Part shown: positions 1 to 8,859 of the stretch, piece after piece | Layout of the letters: every line of letters begins with the position of its first letter | How positions within the stretch are numbered: the first letter of the stretch is position 1 | Assembly (NCBI GenBank): GCA_000421325.1 | Contig: ATWQ01000002.1 | Location: 1 to 64,000, forward strand | Direction of reading: 5' to 3' | From: an alpha proteobacterium SCGC AAA536-K22 | GTDB taxonomy: Bacteria > Pseudomonadota > Alphaproteobacteria > Puniceispirillales > Marisalimonadaceae | DNA: 64,000 bases | The notes under the pieces: generated by a model | What the model saw: the letters and a program-made list of their open reading frames with translations, nothing else | Told to the model about the DNA's origin: nothing | Database searches by the model: none | Position numbers and translations under genes: made by a program

Positions 1-470
1 AAGAGGGTTTACATCGAGGGATAGGATTTTCAAGATATAAAAATTCTGCAGCTTTTTGTGCGGTTGGCGTCGAATTAAAAGTGAATGATGATTTAGAAAT
101 TAAATTAATTACTGCTTGGATTTCTGTTGATGCCGGTGAAGTAGCTTATGAAGATGGTATCAAAGCACAGGTGGAAGGAGGCTTTATACAAGCTGCAAGT
201 TGGAGTTTATATGAAGAAGTTAAATTCGATACCAAAGAAATAATTTCAATAGATTGGGATGCTTATAAAATTATTGGATTTGATAATATACCAAACATTA
301 AAACAGATGTTCTAGATAAAGAAGGTTTACCTTATCTAGGTGTGGGTGAGGTTGTTGCAGGTCCTACAGGAGCGGCTATTTCAAATGCAATAAGTGATGC
401 ATTGGGACAAACAATTAAAACTATGCCTTTTACAAAGGAAATTATTACTAAAGAGCTACTAGAAACATAG
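1..470 (+). CDS. Molybdopterin-binding subunit of a xanthine dehydrogenase-family hydroxylase (C-terminal part)
   Basis: This is the 3' end of a large Mo-hydroxylase subunit, cut by the window edge. The frame is open from base 3, upstream of the first ATG at 81, so that ATG is internal. Family features are the GFSRYKN stretch near the edge, the DAG and QVEGGFIQAASW region, and GVGEVVAGPTGAA, whose Glu sits where the catalytic base of this family is found. It most resembles the nicotinate- or isoquinoline-oxidizing type, with separate Fe-S subunits, but the substrate cannot be read. It is followed closely by a Gfo/Idh/MocA dehydrogenase on the same strand, probably in one operon. Confidence 0.85.
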   Translation, partial: EGLHRGIGFSRYKNSAAFCAVGVELKVNDDLEIKLITAWISVDAGEVAYEDGIKAQVEGGFIQAASWSLYEEVKFDTKEIISIDWDAYKIIGFDNIPNIKTDVLDKEGLPYLGVGEVVAGPTGAAISNAISDALGQTIKTMPFTKEIITKELLET

Positions 471-482
471 GAGTATCATATC

Positions 483-1550
483 ATGAAAGAAAAAAAAGAA
501 ATAGGCTTAGCTATTGTTGGATGTGGGACGATTGGAAGAATTAGAGCTATAATGGCTAGAGATTATCCTGGAATAGGGTGGATAGGTTTATGTGACATTA
601 ATAGTGATTTAGGAAACAAATTACTTGATGATTGTAAAGCAGATTTTTTTACTAAAGATTATAACGAATTATTAAAACGAACTGAAGTTGATGCTGTTAT
701 AATAGCCACTGATGAAAATCATCACTTTGGACCTACCATGGCTGCAATAGAAGCCAATGCTTCACTCTTTATTGAAAAACCTCTGGCAACAGATTTAATT
801 GAATCAAGGCAAGTATTAGATTCCATTAATGCAGCTAAAATAGATGCTGTTTTAGGTTATACACAAAGGTTTAGAAGAAGATTTTTAGCTGTAAAACAAA
901 AATTAAATGATAATAACATAGGAGACGTCACCTCTGTTGTAACTAGAGCATTTATGAATAGCATGGTGCCTATAGCAACTGTCAGGAGAACAAACGAAAG
1001 AAAAAATCTTACACCTATGGTTGTTTCAGGCACCCACAGTTTAGATATGTCTTTGTGGTTACTAGAAGGTAAAAAACCAAAAACTATTTTCGCACAATCT
1101 GTAGATAAAAAATTGCAAAGTCATGGGACTAAAGATGCCACTTTTGGTATTTTCACCATGGATGATGGAACAATTTTTAGTATGAATATAAGCTGGGCTC
1201 TACCTACAGTTTGGCCTGGTTCAGTTTATGGGTTAGAAATTGGAATAGTTGGAACTGAGGGAGTTATTGATATTGAAGATACGCATAGAGATTTAGTCCT
1301 TGCAAGTACCAAACCGCAAGGCCACGGATATAATCCTTCAGGTTTTGAACCAACTGCTCCCAGACATGTAGATTTTTTAACCTCATATCCTCCAGGAGAT
1401 ATTTATAATAATCAGCTATGGGGTCCTATGAGGGAAGAAACTAATTCGTGGTTTCAGAGACTTTATATTGGCTCTGATACTCCACATGCATCAGCAAATG
1501 ACGGTCACAAAAAATTTAGTTATGACTATGGCAATGGACGCTTCAAGTAA
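483..1550 (+). CDS. Gfo/Idh/MocA-family NAD(P)-dependent oxidoreductase, frameshifted near the 3' end
   Basis: Sugar, inositol or related polyol dehydrogenase family. It has an N-terminal Rossmann fold (VGCGTIG, residues 12-18), the EKP motif at 98-100 that carries the catalytic Lys, and GTHSLDM, containing the conserved His of the substrate domain. The start is well placed: GGAG lies about 9 bases before ATG 483. The last residues as read do not look like this family. Dropping one A from the six-A run at 1509-1514 restores a family-like ending to 1617. The paralogue at 26877-27914 supports this. The substrate is unknown. Downstream lies an alcohol dehydrogenase in the same direction. Confidence 0.88.
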   Translation: MKEKKEIGLAIVGCGTIGRIRAIMARDYPGIGWIGLCDINSDLGNKLLDDCKADFFTKDYNELLKRTEVDAVIIATDENHHFGPTMAAIEANASLFIEKPLATDLIESRQVLDSINAAKIDAVLGYTQRFRRRFLAVKQKLNDNNIGDVTSVVTRAFMNSMVPIATVRRTNERKNLTPMVVSGTHSLDMSLWLLEGKKPKTIFAQSVDKKLQSHGTKDATFGIFTMDDGTIFSMNISWALPTVWPGSVYGLEIGIVGTEGVIDIEDTHRDLVLASTKPQGHGYNPSGFEPTAPRHVDFLTSYPPGDIYNNQLWGPMREETNSWFQRLYIGSDTPHASANDGHKKFSYDYGNGRFK

Positions 1551-1617
1551 AATTGGAGAAAAAATTGAAATAACAGATGATATAGAACAAGAAATATTGA
1601 AAATTCAAGATCTATAA
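1516..1617 (+). pseudogene. Out-of-frame C-terminal tail of the preceding Gfo/Idh/MocA gene
   Basis: Read one frame over, these 33 codons give LVMTMAMDASSKIG and a charged end before TAA at 1615-1617. This matches how Gfo/Idh/MocA proteins finish; the paralogue at 26877-27914 has VMELYMAADLSAENG in the same place. Joining it to the upstream frame needs one base fewer in the A6 run at 1509-1514. It is either a real frameshift or a homopolymer error in the assembly. Confidence 0.75.
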
Positions 1618-1634
1618 TTCTAGAGGTATGTAGT

Positions 1635-2663
1635 GTGAAAGCTCTAATTTTAAAAGGAACTAACGAACCATTTATTTACGAGAATGTTCCTGATCCAATT
1701 CCACAAAATGGAGAAGCTGTTGCTAAAATATTAGCCTGTGGTTCAGGTTTAACAATTCAACATGTCAAGGCAGGAAGAACTAAAGTAAAATTTCCAATTA
1801 TTATAGGGCATGAAATTACAGCAGAAATTGTTGAATTACGCGGTGATTGTGGTGGATTAACAGTTGGTATGCCAGTGACTGCTTATTTTTATCTTACATG
1901 TGGTCACTGCAAATGGTGCAAACTTAATAGGGAAACTTTATGTATTAATTTTAGTGGTTACATTGGTAGGCAGATTAATGGTGGTTATGCTGAATATATT
2001 TCTCTTCCAGCTAAAAACTTTATCCCTATTCCTTTATCTATTGATTATAAAGAAACTCCTATTGAAACTGGGATAATTTGTGACGCAATTGCCACGCCTC
2101 TCAAAGTTATTAAAAAAGCAAGAATAGAAATAAATGACAAGGTAGGAGTTATTGGGGCAGGGGGTGGATTAGGTATCCATATGCTTAGGATGTTGAAGTT
2201 ATATAATATAGATACTATTGCAATTGAAACAAAAAAAATTAAAGAAAAGTCTTGTCGGGACTCAGGAGCTTCAGAGTTTATAAATCCAAATTCAAACTCT
2301 AAAACTGAAGTTATTGAAAATTTTACTAAAGACAATGGTCTAGACGTTGTAATAGATTTTGTCTCTAGTAAAACCTCATTAGAGTTAGGCGCAGATCTTT
2401 TAGGAAATGGAGGTCGTCTTGTAACATTAGGTGGAAGTGGTGAGTTCTTTAATGTTGACTCTGGAAACATGTTACTAAAAGAGATTGAACTTATTGGTAG
2501 CAGGTATTGTTCTAAACAGGAGGTTATAGATAGCCTAGATCTTGTGTCACGTAATTTAATATCACCTTTAGTTACTGAAAAAGTTAAACCAAATCAAGCT
2601 AATGATTTACATGACAGAATAGAAAAAGGAGACGTAATTGGAAGAGCTGGAATTATATTTTAA
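1635..2663 (+). CDS. Zinc-dependent medium-chain alcohol dehydrogenase
   Basis: MDR-superfamily dehydrogenase oxidising an alcohol or polyol with NAD(P). Catalytic zinc ligands are visible as Cys35 (ACGSG) and His59-Glu60 (GHE). The structural zinc lobe has Cys89, Cys92, Cys95 and Cys103. The Rossmann motif is GVIGAGGGLG. The usual catalytic-site Thr/Ser-Asp after the first Cys is replaced by Ser-Gly, so substrate handling may differ from classical ADHs. It starts at GTG 1635. The length of 342 aa is normal. It follows the Gfo/Idh/MocA gene and its last 11 bases overlap the end of the convergent hydrolase. Confidence 0.9.
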   Translation: MKALILKGTNEPFIYENVPDPIPQNGEAVAKILACGSGLTIQHVKAGRTKVKFPIIIGHEITAEIVELRGDCGGLTVGMPVTAYFYLTCGHCKWCKLNRETLCINFSGYIGRQINGGYAEYISLPAKNFIPIPLSIDYKETPIETGIICDAIATPLKVIKKARIEINDKVGVIGAGGGLGIHMLRMLKLYNIDTIAIETKKIKEKSCRDSGASEFINPNSNSKTEVIENFTKDNGLDVVIDFVSSKTSLELGADLLGNGGRLVTLGGSGEFFNVDSGNMLLKEIELIGSRYCSKQEVIDSLDLVSRNLISPLVTEKVKPNQANDLHDRIEKGDVIGRAGIIF

Positions 2664-3351
2664 TATCAAGCTTTTTATAAATTTCATTTTTTTTAATTAC
2701 CCAACCAATTGATTTTGAAATAATATTGAGTGCTGAAATATGTTGTTCCTTTCCTCTCATACTTCCGATACAATCTTCTACTAATATTGGTTTGTAACCT
2801 CTATTACTTGCTCCAAAAGTTGTTCCATAGACACAAGTGTCAGTATTAACACCACATATTAAAATATTTTCTTTACCTAATATCCGACTAATTAATTGAT
2901 GAAGTTCTGTTTCATGAAAAGAATCAAAGTTTCTTTTACTTGTAACATGAAAATCTCCTTCATCTACAAAAGATTCTGGTAACATACTAGACAATGTTCC
3001 TTCTACTCTTTCAGGCTTTTTTCTAGCTTGAGCCTGGATATTTTGAGATAAATTGTTTGATTGACTAACGTCTATATAAGGGCTTATGAAGAAATTGTTT
3101 TTAATTTCCTCTTTTCTTCTTACAACATAGCAGTGAATGATTGGCACATTATTTCTTCTCATTTCAGTTAGAAATTCTGTAGTACTCTTAATAATATTTC
3201 TAATGTCATCTGAGGCTAGAGGGGAGGTGCCGTGCTCTTCATTTAAGTATTCGTTCTGCATATCTACAGTCAAAACACATAAATTAGAAATATTTAAATT
3301 AAGTAATGAATTCATTTTACTTTTATAACTTTCAACATCGTTTTGCAGCAT
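2653..3351 (-). CDS. Cysteine hydrolase, isochorismatase superfamily
   Basis: Amidase of the isochorismatase-like fold, for example the N-carbamoylsarcosine or ureidoacrylate amidase type. The triad is visible: Asp30 in VDMQNEY, a Lys in TSKRNFDSF, and the nucleophilic Cys in ICGVNTDTCVYGT near residue 170, followed by the usual start of the next helix. The start at 3351 has GGAG seven bases upstream. It is divergent from the dehydrogenase at 3431, with a 23-base palindrome between them. The substrate cannot be assigned. Confidence 0.85.
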   Translation of the reverse strand: MLQNDVESYKSKMNSLLNLNISNLCVLTVDMQNEYLNEEHGTSPLASDDIRNIIKSTTEFLTEMRRNNVPIIHCYVVRRKEEIKNNFFISPYIDVSQSNNLSQNIQAQARKKPERVEGTLSSMLPESFVDEGDFHVTSKRNFDSFHETELHQLISRILGKENILICGVNTDTCVYGTTFGASNRGYKPILVEDCIGSMRGKEQHISALNIISKSIGWVIKKNEIYKKLDIKI

Positions 3352-3382
3352 TTATATTCTCCATAGATATAAATTGTTAAAA

Positions 3383-3405
3383 ATTATCATATCACCTATG
3401 ATAAT
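3383..3405. promoter_or_regulatory. Perfect inverted repeat in a divergent promoter region (operator candidate)
   Basis: ATTATCATA, a five-base spacer TCACC, then TATGATAAT: nine-base arms with no mismatch. It lies in the 79-base gap between two divergent genes, 26 bases before ATG 3431. A symmetric site here suits a dimeric regulator or a shared promoter control. No regulator gene is adjacent, so the binding protein is unknown. Confidence 0.45.
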
Positions 3406-3430
3406 ATGTATAACAAAATAATTATTTAAA

Positions 3431-4321
3431 ATGACAAATTCATCTTTCGAAAATAATATTGGTATTATAGGTTTAGGAGTTTTGGGTTCTGCAATTGCTG
3501 AAAACTTTATAAATAAAAATATATCTATTAATGGATTTGATATTAATAAAAAAGTTTTTGAAAAACTTACAAGCGATAAAATTAAAGCCTATAACTCAAT
3601 TGACAAAATAAGTAGTAATTGCAATTTTTTAATAACTTCACTTCCTTCTGAAACCAGTTTAATAAATGTTTGCAAGTCATTAATTAAAAAAGATAATTTA
3701 ATTATTATTGAAACCTCAACGTTACCGCTAGATTGTAAGTTAGAGGCAAGAAATATTCTCTTAGAAAAAAATATAACAATTTTTGATGCTCCTTTATCAG
3801 GAAATCGGATAGCTGCACTTGAGGGAAAACTATCCGCATACTTGAGTGGAGATTATAAAAATAAAGAAGAAATACAAAAAATTTTAGAAGTTTTTTGTCA
3901 AAAAGTTACAGATGTCGGTAACTTTGGTAATGGGACAATTATGAAGTTGATAGGTAATATATTAAATTTAGTTCATAATGCAGTTTCAGCAGAAGTTATA
4001 GGGTTAGGTATTAAATCAGGTCTAGATCCTAAGATAATTCACGATGCAATATCTGGCACATTCTCATCATCAGGAGTATTTGAGAATAGAGGTAAATTAA
4101 TGGTAGAAGAGGATTATGATAAAGAAGGTATGAATTTTTCAACTCCACTTAAAGATTCTACTTTTATTACTGATTTATCAAAGAAGTACATGATGCCATT
4201 ACCAATATACCAAGTTGCGCTACAATATTACTACGCGGCAGTTGCTCAAGGACACACTAATAAAGACGCTGCGTCTGTGTTAAAGGCAATTGAAAAAAAT
4301 GCCAATATAAAAAGAAAATAA
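3431..4321 (+). CDS. NAD(P)-dependent beta-hydroxyacid dehydrogenase (HIBADH family)
   Basis: 3-hydroxyisobutyrate / tartronate semialdehyde reductase family. It has an N-terminal Rossmann fold (GIIGLGVLGSAIAENF), the substrate-binding DAPLSGNRIAA loop, and the catalytic Lys in the IMKLIGN helix near residue 177. Length 296 aa is typical. There is no clear Shine-Dalgarno before ATG 3431. It is convergent with a second HIBADH-family gene whose stop lies two bases away. The two are clearly diverged, so they are not a recent duplication. The substrate is not identifiable. Confidence 0.88.
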   Translation: MTNSSFENNIGIIGLGVLGSAIAENFINKNISINGFDINKKVFEKLTSDKIKAYNSIDKISSNCNFLITSLPSETSLINVCKSLIKKDNLIIIETSTLPLDCKLEARNILLEKNITIFDAPLSGNRIAALEGKLSAYLSGDYKNKEEIQKILEVFCQKVTDVGNFGNGTIMKLIGNILNLVHNAVSAEVIGLGIKSGLDPKIIHDAISGTFSSSGVFENRGKLMVEEDYDKEGMNFSTPLKDSTFITDLSKKYMMPLPIYQVALQYYYAAVAQGHTNKDAASVLKAIEKNANIKRK

Positions 4322-4322
4322 G

Positions 4323-5183
4323 TTATTTTTTTATTTTACCTTGCCATAATTTATATATTTCTGTGAAATCATGGTTGTCAAAATTTTTATCGAATTTCTT
4401 TAAAAGTTTATTTGTTAATTTTATATAATGATTACTACTGCTATTTTTATTTGAAAGTTTTTCAACCATGCTCAGGTCTTTTTTTAAGTTCTTTAAATAT
4501 GAGTTGCCATCAAATTTATTAGTTAGAATGTGATTTGGGAATCTATTCTCACTAATAAAGCTTCTTGCATTTGATACATTAAAAGTTTCAATAAGATCAT
4601 TTAAATTAATTCCCATTTCATCACCTAATTGACCAATTTCGCACATCATAAGGAATATACCGTGACATACTGAGTTATGAAGAAGTTTCATTGCATGGCC
4701 AGATCCAACTAGTCCGTAGAAAAATATATTATTTGATATTAAATTGAGCACAAATTTATATTCACTTAGTTCGCTTTCTTTGGCCCCAACCATTAAAGTC
4801 AAAGTTCCGTTTTTTGCACCATTTGCACCTCCAGACATTGCAGCATCAAAATATTTAACATTTTTATTATAAAGATGATTTTTAATTTTAATGCTTTGAT
4901 CAGGCATAGATGTTGTTAAATCTAAAAAAATACTATTTTTTTTTATTGTATTTTTTTTAACAATATTGAAAACTTCATCATTAGATGGTACTGCAAATAA
5001 AACTAAGTCAGATAACTCTAGGATTTTATCAATTTCTAGAAAATTAACGTGTGTATTATTTTTTATAATATCATGGTTAATATCATATCCATAAATATTA
5101 AGGTTTTCATTATATAATCTATTATAAATACCTAAACCCATTTTCCCTAAGCCTACTAGGGATATAATTTGATTATTTAACAT
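4323..5183 (-). CDS. NAD(P)-dependent beta-hydroxyacid dehydrogenase (HIBADH family), second copy
   Basis: Same family as the convergent neighbour. Motifs are LVGLGKMGLGIYNRL (Rossmann), DAAMSGGANGAKNGT (substrate loop) and GSGHAMKLLHNS with the catalytic Lys. It begins eight bases after the stop of the DppC-type permease and is the last gene of the long minus-strand cluster, so it is probably co-transcribed with the transporter. This suggests that an imported hydroxyacid, or one derived from the substrate, is oxidised here. That role is inference. Confidence 0.87.
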   Translation of the reverse strand: MLNNQIISLVGLGKMGLGIYNRLYNENLNIYGYDINHDIIKNNTHVNFLEIDKILELSDLVLFAVPSNDEVFNIVKKNTIKKNSIFLDLTTSMPDQSIKIKNHLYNKNVKYFDAAMSGGANGAKNGTLTLMVGAKESELSEYKFVLNLISNNIFFYGLVGSGHAMKLLHNSVCHGIFLMMCEIGQLGDEMGINLNDLIETFNVSNARSFISENRFPNHILTNKFDGNSYLKNLKKDLSMVEKLSNKNSSSNHYIKLTNKLLKKFDKNFDNHDFTEIYKLWQGKIKK

Positions 5184-5191
5184 ATAGTTTT

Positions 5192-6082
5192 TTATAGTTT
5201 TAATTTAGGGTCTAGCCAATCTCTTAATGAGTCACCTAACAAATTAAATGAAAATACTGCAATACTAACTGCTAATCCTGGGTAAATAATCATCCATGCA
5301 GCTGTTCTATAATAATCACTATTTACTCCGGATAACATTAATCCCCATGACGGTGTTGGCTCTACAACACCTAACCCTAAGTAAGATAAACTTGCTTCTA
5401 ATAAAATTGCCTGACCAATAAAAGCAGTTAACATAATTAAAAAAGGAGCTGAAACATTGGGTAAAATATGTCTAAAAATTATCCTTGACGCACTGTAGCC
5501 ACTTGCTTTTGCAGCATCAATATAAGGTAATGTAACTATAGTCAAAGCTTGCGCTCTAATTACTCTAGCTACTTTAGGAGTAAATGGTATCGCTATAGCA
5601 ATTATTACATTTATATCTATGCCGACTACAACTGTTTTAGGGAAAATTGCTATTACAACAATGGCCAATACAACTATTGGAAAAGATAACATTAAGTCAA
5701 TGAACCTTTGAATGATAAGATCAACTTTTCCGCCATAAAAAGCAGAAGTTGTTCCGATAATTGCTCCAATTGTACAACCTAACATTGCAGATAAAAATCC
5801 AATTGATAATGCTGTTCTAGCACCATAAATTAATCTTGAGAGAATATCTCGTCCAAATGCATCTGCTCCTAAAAGATGCTCCCAAGAAGGTTGCCCACCG
5901 CCTAATGCTGGTGAAGCTTCAAAATCAACATCTTCTGGGTTAAATGGAGCAACATGAGGTGCAAAAATTGCAGCAGCAAACATTATTATAATCATAATTA
6001 ATCCAATAAACCCTAAAGGTTGTTGAATTATAAAATCCAAAACAGTTCTTCTTTTTTGAATTTTCAAGGGTATTTCGTTCAT
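5192..6082 (-). CDS. Dpp/Opp-type ABC transporter permease (DppC-like)
   Basis: Inner-membrane permease of the dipeptide/oligopeptide/nickel ABC family. A cytoplasmic N-terminal stretch and first membrane segment (residues about 20-50) are followed by the periplasmic DVDFEASPALG region and five further hydrophobic segments. The EAA loop is seen in AAKASGYSASRIIFRHILPN, which contacts the ATPase. The C-terminus LGDSLRDWLDPKLK is typical of DppC. Its start overlaps the DppB stop by four bases (ATGA), indicating coupled translation. Confidence 0.92.
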   Translation of the reverse strand: MNEIPLKIQKRRTVLDFIIQQPLGFIGLIMIIIMFAAAIFAPHVAPFNPEDVDFEASPALGGGQPSWEHLLGADAFGRDILSRLIYGARTALSIGFLSAMLGCTIGAIIGTTSAFYGGKVDLIIQRFIDLMLSFPIVVLAIVVIAIFPKTVVVGIDINVIIAIAIPFTPKVARVIRAQALTIVTLPYIDAAKASGYSASRIIFRHILPNVSAPFLIMLTAFIGQAILLEASLSYLGLGVVEPTPSWGLMLSGVNSDYYRTAAWMIIYPGLAVSIAVFSFNLLGDSLRDWLDPKLKL

Positions 6083-7032
6083 GACTGATACCTTATTCTT
6101 GGATCTAATGCGGCGTAAAATAAATCAATAATTAAATTAATTACAACAAACGAAGTGGCAACTGTTAACACAAGTCCTTGTAAAAGATTTAAATCATTCC
6201 TGACAACACTATCAACAAACAATTTACCTATTCCATTCAAATTAAAAACAGACTCAGTTACTACTAGGCCACCAAGTAAAAAGGCAAACTCTAGACCAAT
6301 AACTGTTATAGTAGGTAGTAGTGCATTTCTCATTCCATGTTTAACAATTACAACTTTCTCATAAAGCCCTTTGGCTCTAGCAGTTCTAATATAATCTTCT
6401 GATAAGACTTCTAGAATTGAAGATCTCAACATCCTAGAAACAACAGATGTGTATCTATAACCAACAGATATTGCTGGCCAAATCATCTGATTAAAGTTTG
6501 TAAGAGGATCTACAAAAAGACTTACTGTACCAAGAGGTGGAAGTTTACCAAAACTAAGTACTAACATTATCAAAAGCATACCCAGCCAAAATGATGGGAC
6601 GGCAATTCCACCAATAGTAATAATTCTTATAATATAATCAATAAATGTCCCCCTAAATAAGGCTGATAATGTTCCTAATGGAAATGCTATAATTACTGCT
6701 AAAAATGTAGATAACAAAGCTAATTCAAATGATAACCCAATTCTTGCAGAAATCTCCTCAGAGACAGGTTCTTCTGTCCATAAAGAAATACCTAAATCTC
6801 CTTTAGGAAGACCAGACATATACTTTATAAATTGAATGTGAAGAGGATCATTTAATCCTAATCTTGTTTTTTCTGCTTCTATTTGTTCTAGAGAAACTTC
6901 TCCACCCTCGGCGGTAAGCTTTAATTCAACAATATCTCCTGGAACAACCCTTAATACAAGAAACACAAGAACTGCTACAGCAAGAAGAGTAGGTATCATT
7001 AGAAGTATTCTTTTGATAGCGTATTTTAGCAT
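6079..7032 (-). CDS. Dpp/Opp-type ABC transporter permease (DppB-like)
   Basis: Partner permease of the same importer. The N-terminal membrane segment (residues about 8-30) is followed by a periplasmic region and a five-segment permease domain. The EAA loop is in RTARAKGLYEKVVIVKHGMR, and the protein ends with ALDPRIRY as DppB proteins do. It follows the binding-protein gene after a 71-base gap that contains a strong hairpin, and overlaps the DppC gene by four bases. Confidence 0.92.
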   Translation of the reverse strand: MLKYAIKRILLMIPTLLAVAVLVFLVLRVVPGDIVELKLTAEGGEVSLEQIEAEKTRLGLNDPLHIQFIKYMSGLPKGDLGISLWTEEPVSEEISARIGLSFELALLSTFLAVIIAFPLGTLSALFRGTFIDYIIRIITIGGIAVPSFWLGMLLIMLVLSFGKLPPLGTVSLFVDPLTNFNQMIWPAISVGYRYTSVVSRMLRSSILEVLSEDYIRTARAKGLYEKVVIVKHGMRNALLPTITVIGLEFAFLLGGLVVTESVFNLNGIGKLFVDSVVRNDLNLLQGLVLTVATSFVVINLIIDLFYAALDPRIRYQS

Positions 7033-7063
7033 TTAGGAAAAACCTTAAGAATAATAAATAAAT

Positions 7064-7097
7064 TTTAAGGGCAGGGATTTAAATCACTGCCCTTAAA
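7064..7097 (-). terminator. Hairpin after the binding-protein gene (attenuator or mRNA-stabilising stem)
   Basis: The arms TTTAAGGGCAG and CTGCCCTTAAA pair perfectly over 11 bases. The interior GATTTAAATC is itself palindromic, so almost all 34 bases can pair. It starts six bases after the binding-protein stop and lies before the DppB gene. Placement between a binding protein and its permeases fits a partial terminator or 3' stabiliser that keeps the binding protein in excess. That is a common arrangement, but here it is inferred. Confidence 0.6.
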
Positions 7098-7103
7098 CTT
7101 AAT

Positions 7104-8684
7104 TTAGTCTAAATATACTCCACGCCAAGTATTATTCAGAATGTGAGAGTTTGCAATCACATAACCTTTAACTTTACTGTTAAGCGCTATTACCCTGTCA
7201 GTATACGTTACTGGTAGAACCCACGCATTTTCTAGAGCTTTCTTTTCAAACTGATGAACAATTGCTTTTCTTTTCGCTACATCTGTTTCACCTGCTTGAC
7301 CGTCAAACAACTTATCTAAATCTCTATCTATGTATTTAGAATAATTAGAAGCAGTTCTATCAGAAGAAATGTATTTAAAATGCATTAATGTAGGATCAGG
7401 TAAAAATGATGGAGCCCAATCTATAGTTGCATCAAATCCACCTTCTCTTCTAATTTTAACAAATTTTGAAGTAGGATTAGTCATCATTTTAGGCTTTAAT
7501 CCACATTTCTTCCATTCAGACATTAACCAAATAGCAATATGATCATATGGATGAGACACAGCTCTATTACTATATGTAAATTCTAAACCTTCAGCTCCAG
7601 CTTCTTTAAGCATCGCCATAGCTTTTTTTCTACTAGCATCTATATCTTTTGTAAAACCAGGGATCTTATATAGTTCTTCATCTGGTAAAGCATATGTTGA
7701 ATTATATAACAGGTATCCAGAAGGTCTAGGCGCTGTAAAAGTTATTTTTGCTAATTTCTTTAAGCCTGCGTGTCTATCGATACACATATTAATAGCTTGT
7801 CTAACTTTTTTATTTTTAAAGGCTTCAGTTTTGCTGTTTAGCGAAACAACCCAAAGTGTCATAAGCGTTTTAGCTTGAAAAGACACATCATCGCCCATTT
7901 CTTTTTTAAGCATAACTCTTTCTGGGGGAGAAGTTCCTCTCCATTCAGCCATAATTTGACCACCAATTAAAGGTTCACCTAATTTTTTAATTCTATAACC
8001 TTCAGTTCCATCTAAGCAGTTGTCACCATGATGAAAACCATCGTATTTAACAGCTTTCCAGCTTTCACCTTTTGAGTGACTGGTAAATTTGTAAGGACCT
8101 GTACCATTAATATTTTTTAAATGCCACTTTGGGTCTTTAGCAATATCTTTAGCTGAGTAAATAGCGTTAAAAGGTGATGCAAAACCATCCATCATAAATG
8201 CGTCTGGTTTACTTAAATTAATCACAACAGTGTTATCATCAGGTGTTTCGATTGACGAGATAGATGAGAAAAGAGCTTTTCTTACAGAAATTACACCTTT
8301 TGGTGGATTTCTAAGTCTATCATAAGTCGCCTTTACGTCAGCAGAAGTTAAAGCTGTTCCATCATGAAACCTTATACCTTTCTTAAGCTTAAAAGTATAT
8401 TTAAGACCGTCTGCAGATTGATTCCAAGTATCTGCAACATCACCTTCCAATTTTGGAAATTTATTCCAATCAAAAGTTAAAAGTGTTGAGTAATGTTGTG
8501 CCACAAAATGCATCACTGCATAGGAATTCGTTCCATGCATATCATAAGTTGGCGGTTCAGCTTTTACGCCAAACTTCATTATACCACCTGTTTTAGGACA
8601 CGATGCAGCTAAAGCAGCGTTTCCAGTAAAGGTGAAAGCAGCTAGAGTTAAAACTCCAACTATGCTTTTTTTAAAATTAAGCAT
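7104..8684 (-). CDS. ABC transporter substrate-binding protein, family 5 (DppA/OppA type)
   Basis: Periplasmic binding protein of 526 aa. A Sec signal peptide is clear at residues 1-27, ending NAALAA. The mature part has family-5 landmarks: TYDMHG near the start, ADTWNQSADGLKYTFKLKKG, RFHDGTALTSADVKATYDR and INMCIDRHAG. The family carries peptides but also other solutes such as glycosides and opines, so the ligand is open. AGGAGG six bases before ATG 8684 is the strongest ribosome site of the cluster. The ATPase gene lies 175 bases upstream. Confidence 0.93.
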   Translation of the reverse strand: MLNFKKSIVGVLTLAAFTFTGNAALAASCPKTGGIMKFGVKAEPPTYDMHGTNSYAVMHFVAQHYSTLLTFDWNKFPKLEGDVADTWNQSADGLKYTFKLKKGIRFHDGTALTSADVKATYDRLRNPPKGVISVRKALFSSISSIETPDDNTVVINLSKPDAFMMDGFASPFNAIYSAKDIAKDPKWHLKNINGTGPYKFTSHSKGESWKAVKYDGFHHGDNCLDGTEGYRIKKLGEPLIGGQIMAEWRGTSPPERVMLKKEMGDDVSFQAKTLMTLWVVSLNSKTEAFKNKKVRQAINMCIDRHAGLKKLAKITFTAPRPSGYLLYNSTYALPDEELYKIPGFTKDIDASRKKAMAMLKEAGAEGLEFTYSNRAVSHPYDHIAIWLMSEWKKCGLKPKMMTNPTSKFVKIRREGGFDATIDWAPSFLPDPTLMHFKYISSDRTASNYSKYIDRDLDKLFDGQAGETDVAKRKAIVHQFEKKALENAWVLPVTYTDRVIALNSKVKGYVIANSHILNNTWRGVYLD

Positions 8685-8859
8685 TATTTCCTCCTAGTTA
8701 AATTAAAAATTTATTAAAAACCCCATTAATAAATCAATTGCTTACTATAATAAATAGCATTTATTTATAGTAAAATAAGTTAGAAAAAAGTTAAATTATA
8801 ATATTGCATATTAAATATCATAATAAATGATATGTTAAATAATATTTACTAATTAATCA

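Noticed and set aside
1509-1520. Programmed -1 frameshift at an A AAT TTA-like slippery heptamer
   Set aside because: The shift needed is +1 (one base skipped), not -1, and the gene is not of a kind known for recoding. A homopolymer indel explains it more simply.
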